Assembly (NCBI GenBank): GCA_039960995.1
Contig: JBDVKF010000064.1
Span: forward strand, 1-64,000
Direction: 5' to 3'
Length of the DNA stretch: 64,000 nucleotides
From: JABSSA01 sp039960995
GTDB taxonomy: Bacteria; Pseudomonadota; Alphaproteobacteria; Rhodobacterales; Rhodobacteraceae
Of the stretch, positions 61,402-64,000 are shown one piece after another. Both the position numbers and the translations under genes were made by a program. The notes beneath the pieces were generated by a model, which made no database searches, was not told the DNA's origin, and saw only the letters and a list, made by a program, of their open reading frames with translations. Numbering within the stretch: position 1 is the first letter of the stretch; every line of letters starts with the position of its first letter.

Positions 61402-62729
61402 GACGCCTGTTGCATCTGTCCACCGCTCGTTTCTTCGCTGATGTCGAACAAAGTCGCTGCTTGGCGCAGTGCTGCAGTTTCTTTGACGAGAAGGTCGATT
61501 TCGGTGTTGGTTTCTTCGATCATCACCCCGTTTTGCTATGCTAGTTGATCAATCGAGGTCGCGGAATCGTCGATCTGACGCAATGAATTCGCCTGTTCTG
61601 TGGTTCCATCCGCGATTTCGGTGACTTGTGACAGGGCATCAGTCACAAATTCCCCAATTTCAGACAAGGATTCATGTGTTCGCGAGACAAGATCCACGCC
61701 GCTTTTGACTTCGCCTGACGACTTTGCAATCAGGGATGCGATTTGTGTCGCGGCTTCTGATGACCGTTGCGCCAGCTCTCTGACTTCGGAAGCGACAACG
61801 GCGAAACCACGCCCTGCGTCACCTGCACGCGCAGCTTCGACACCGGCATTCAGGGCCAGAAGGTTTGTCTGAAACGATATCTGGTCGATCACGGAAGTGA
61901 TCTTTGAAATCTCTGACGAACTTTCCGCGATGCCATCCATAGCCTCGCGTGCCTTCGCCATTACGGTCGCGACGGATTCGGCCCTATCCTTGGTCTTTTT
62001 GACCATATCACGGGCATGTTGCGCATTTTCAGTGTGGTGGTTCACCAACCCAGACAAATTACGAATAGCCGTCGCTGTTTCCGCAACGGATTTCGTCTGT
62101 GTTTCGGTACGTTGTCCTAGTTCAGCCGCGCTGCCTGACATTTTGGCGGTCGGACCTTCGATTTCGACGGCGCTGTGAATGACGTCATGCATCGCCTGGG
62201 ACAGTTTCATCTGCGCCTCGTTGAAATTCTCGCGCAGGACATCGAATTCGGAGGACATTTTTGTACGGATGGGATTGCGCAAGTCGCCACTGGCCAATCG
62301 GCTGAGCCCATCCTTAAGTGCGTCGACTGCATTCACCCTGCTTGTGATGTCACGCGCGTATTTCACCACTTTGTAGGGTTTGCCGTCTTCGCAGAATATC
62401 GGTGCATAGCTGGCGTTGATCCAAAGCTTGCTTCCATCTTTGCATCGCCGCAGGAATTCGCCCGTCAGCAATTTTCCTTGGGCAAGGTCCACCCAATGGG
62501 CGCGGTATTCCGCCGATTGCTGTTCATCGTCAAAGATGAAAATCCTGTGATGCTGGCCCTTCACTTCTTCTAGGGAATATCCGACCGCAGCAAGAAACAG
62601 TTCATTTGCATCCAGGATCGTCCCATCCGGCGTAAATTCGATACGCGCCATTGCACGATCAATCGCGGCCAGACGGTCAATCGCCTCGTCATATGGGATG
62701 GTAGTATCGTTTTGTCGGCTCTGGTCCAT
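61398..62729 (-). pseudogene. PAS-domain methyl-accepting chemotaxis protein interrupted by an amber codon
   Basis: The product has an N-terminal PAS domain (DGTILDANELFLAAVGYSLEEV), a PAC-like segment, a HAMP-like stretch (DALKDGLSRLASGDL) and the MCP signalling domain with the conserved hairpin tip (FQTNLLALNAGVEAARAGD). Residues 1-397 end with SATSIDQLA and TAG at 61536-61538. The frame then continues for 45 sense codons (QNGVMIEETNTEIDLLVKET...) to TAA at 61398-61400. The sequence past the TAG is the normal MCP continuation (QQN..MVEETN in relatives), so the amber is a nonsense change or a read error. The start at 62729 has GGGGAA 8 bases upstream. No transmembrane segment is seen, so it is a cytoplasmic receptor. 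Confidence 0.8.
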
Positions 62730-62795
62730 GCTTGTGGTTCCCCTCGGTTTCGAGAGGAAGCTAGAATTTTAACCTTAAGCAATGGTTAGCTAAAA

Positions 62796-63302
62796 CTATT
62801 CGGCAGCTTGTTTTGGCAAAACCCAATTGGCCCGAGGGAAATGACACGTATATCCGCTAGGCCGACGCTCTAAATAGTCCTGATGTTCAGGCTCTGCATT
62901 CCAGAAGTCCCCAACCGGTTCCAGATCCGTCACCACTTTTCCCGGCCAGATACCAGAGGCATCCACGTCAGCAATAGTGTCAATCGCAACCTGTTTTTGG
63001 GTGTCGCTTACATAATAAATAGCCGAACGATAGCTTAACCCAATGTCATTGCCCTGACGGTTTGGAGTGGTCGGGTCATGGATTTGAAAGAAGAATTCGA
63101 GAATCTCCCGAAAGGACGTTACGCCGGGATCAAACATAATTTCGATCCCTTCGGCATGTGTCCCGTGATTGCGATAGGTCGCGTTGGGCACATCGCCGCC
63201 CGTATATCCAACACGCGTTCGCAAGACACCTGGCTGGCGACGGATCAGTTGTTGCATACCCCAAAAACACCCACCGGCCAGTACTGCACGTTCTTCGGTC
63301 AT
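62796..63302 (-). CDS. msrA: Peptide-methionine (S)-S-oxide reductase
   Basis: The 168-residue protein has the catalytic motif GGCFWG near the N-terminus and the family's GYTGG, HAEGIE and QYLR-like QDYLERRPSGY. It repairs methionine-S-sulfoxide. Its start overlaps the stop of msrB by 4 bases, so the two are one operon. Confidence 0.93.
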   Translation of the reverse strand: MTEERAVLAGGCFWGMQQLIRRQPGVLRTRVGYTGGDVPNATYRNHGTHAEGIEIMFDPGVTSFREILEFFFQIHDPTTPNRQGNDIGLSYRSAIYYVSDTQKQVAIDTIADVDASGIWPGKVVTDLEPVGDFWNAEPEHQDYLERRPSGYTCHFPRANWVLPKQAAE

Positions 63303-63748
63303 TTTACGTCCTCCACTTGATCCAAATAAGCGCCGTAACCTTCGGCCTGCATGTCATTGCGATGCACAAACCGTAAGCTGGCCGAATTGATGCAATAGCG
63401 CAATCCACCCCGATCAGCTGGACCATCGGGAAACACATGCCCCAGATGGCTATCCCCATGCGTTGACCGCACTTCGGTTCGGATCATCCCGTGTGTTCTA
63501 TCGCTGAGTTCGGCGACATGAGCCGATTCGATAGGTTTGGTAAAGCTGGGCCAACCGCATCCGGATTCATATTTGTCGGAAGATGCAAACAAAGGTTCAC
63601 CAGACACGATGTCGACATAGACACCCGGTTCCTTGTTCTTAAGATACTTTCCAGTTCCGGCGCGTTCCGTGCCGCTTTCCTGTGTTACCCAGAATTCTTC
63701 GGGTGAAAGCGCTGCGATTGCAGCTTGGTCTTTGACATAGGTTCCCAT
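63299..63748 (-). CDS. msrB: Peptide-methionine (R)-S-oxide reductase
   Basis: The 149-residue protein has the MsrB motifs SGCGWPSF, GDSHLGHVF and RYCINSASLRF (catalytic Cys in the last). The two CxxC pairs that bind structural zinc in many MsrBs are missing (IVSGEPLF and STHGDSHL stand at their sites), so it is the zinc-free form in which the Cys of SGCGW resolves the disulphide. It repairs methionine-R-sulfoxide and is coupled to msrA. Confidence 0.92.
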   Translation of the reverse strand: MGTYVKDQAAIAALSPEEFWVTQESGTERAGTGKYLKNKEPGVYVDIVSGEPLFASSDKYESGCGWPSFTKPIESAHVAELSDRTHGMIRTEVRSTHGDSHLGHVFPDGPADRGGLRYCINSASLRFVHRNDMQAEGYGAYLDQVEDVK

Positions 63749-63840
63749 CCCACGACTCCTTTGATGTGTTGACCCATATTTGGGGCCTGTGTGTCAAAAG
63801 GAAAGGGGGTCAAAGAATCTGTGATCAAGGCAGAGCTTGA

Positions 63841-63877
63841 AAAAACAACAGCCCCTGCAGATGCAGGAGCTGTTGTG
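63841..63877 (-). terminator. Intrinsic terminator of the gene at the right edge
   Basis: On the minus strand AACAGC-TCCTGCA...TGCAGGG-GCTGTT forms a strong stem with small internal bulges, followed by GTTTTTTC. It lies about 25 bases past the stop at 63903. Confidence 0.8.
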
Positions 63878-63902
63878 CATTTGTTGTTGGCCGAAGCCAG
63901 AA

Positions 63903-64000
63903 TTACGGTTGGGTTGTTGTGGACGACCCGCCGCCAGCCGCTACTCCAACTACAACAACTGCTGCAACTGCGATACCAGCAACCGCAGCAGCGCTTAAGC
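63903..64000 (-). CDS. C-terminal end of a small Ala/Val/Gly-rich membrane or secreted protein (partial)
   Basis: The minus strand reads LSAAAVAGIAVAAVVVVGVAA, then GGGSSTTTQP and TAA at 63903-63905. Hydrophobic helix plus Gly/Ser/Thr tail is a common form of small roseobacter proteins of unknown role. The start lies beyond the window. A terminator follows. Confidence 0.6.
   Translation of the reverse strand, partial: LSAAAVAGIAVAAVVVVGVAAGGGSSTTTQP

Overview
The window looks like chromosome of a marine Roseobacter-group alphaproteobacterium (Rhodobacteraceae) of moderate GC. The basis is protein-family resemblance and gene content (glutamate synthase, AapJQMP-like transporters, NDUFA9-like protein, UppP, QueG, hydantoinase, tandem GFA proteins, PstS/OmpA fusions). 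The exact genus cannot be read from the sequence.

Region 1 (1-20340, all minus strand). The left edge cuts a large adhesin-like protein with two carbohydrate-binding-like modules and an SdrD_B-like module, preceded by a small overlapping gene. Next comes a duplicated periplasmic module. A PstS-like phosphate-binding domain fused to an OmpA peptidoglycan-binding domain is followed by a small exported protein with two PilJ-type sensor domains; the pair occurs twice in tandem, and a third, longer PilJ-type protein follows. Both PstS-OmpA promoters carry contiguous 11-bp direct repeats of similar sequence about 115 bp upstream of the start. Upstream of this lies a compact operon: a membrane Ser/Thr protein kinase, an FHA protein, a PP2C phosphatase, three dynamin/Era-like GTPases, a Roadblock-like protein and an unknown protein. 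It resembles the phosphorylation module of type VI secretion but has no secretion genes. It is the best candidate here for an undescribed system.

Region 2 (20341-33600). A ChrR-like cupin and a flavin amine oxidase are followed by a polar amino-acid ABC transporter operon (ATPase, permease, binding protein, permease). Then come a fatty-acid desaturase overlapping a Rieske ferredoxin, a secreted lectin-like protein, two LpqC/PHB-depolymerase-like esterases around DUF3047 and unknown exported proteins, an isoprenylcysteine-methyltransferase-like membrane protein and an agmatinase-family ureohydrolase.

Region 3 (about 33836-45573) is probably an old genomic island at tRNA-Leu(CAG). A near-copy of the tRNA 3' end lies at 33836. 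Between the copies are a higher-GC catabolic operon (GntR regulator with a 37-bp palindromic operator, enolase-superfamily enzyme, AapJQMP-like transporter, class IV aminotransferase), a broken sulfatase fused to a broken DUF3987 gene, two small phage/plasmid-type proteins and a divergent RtcB ligase. No integrase is recognisable.

Region 4 (45574-64000) is mostly housekeeping. It holds an NDUFA9-like protein, UppP, glutamate synthase (gltD and gltB separated by four small genes), MtgA, a glutathione S-transferase, QueG, a hydantoinase-family protein, a chemoreceptor interrupted by an in-frame amber codon, MsrA/MsrB, and the end of a small Ala/Gly-rich protein at the right edge.
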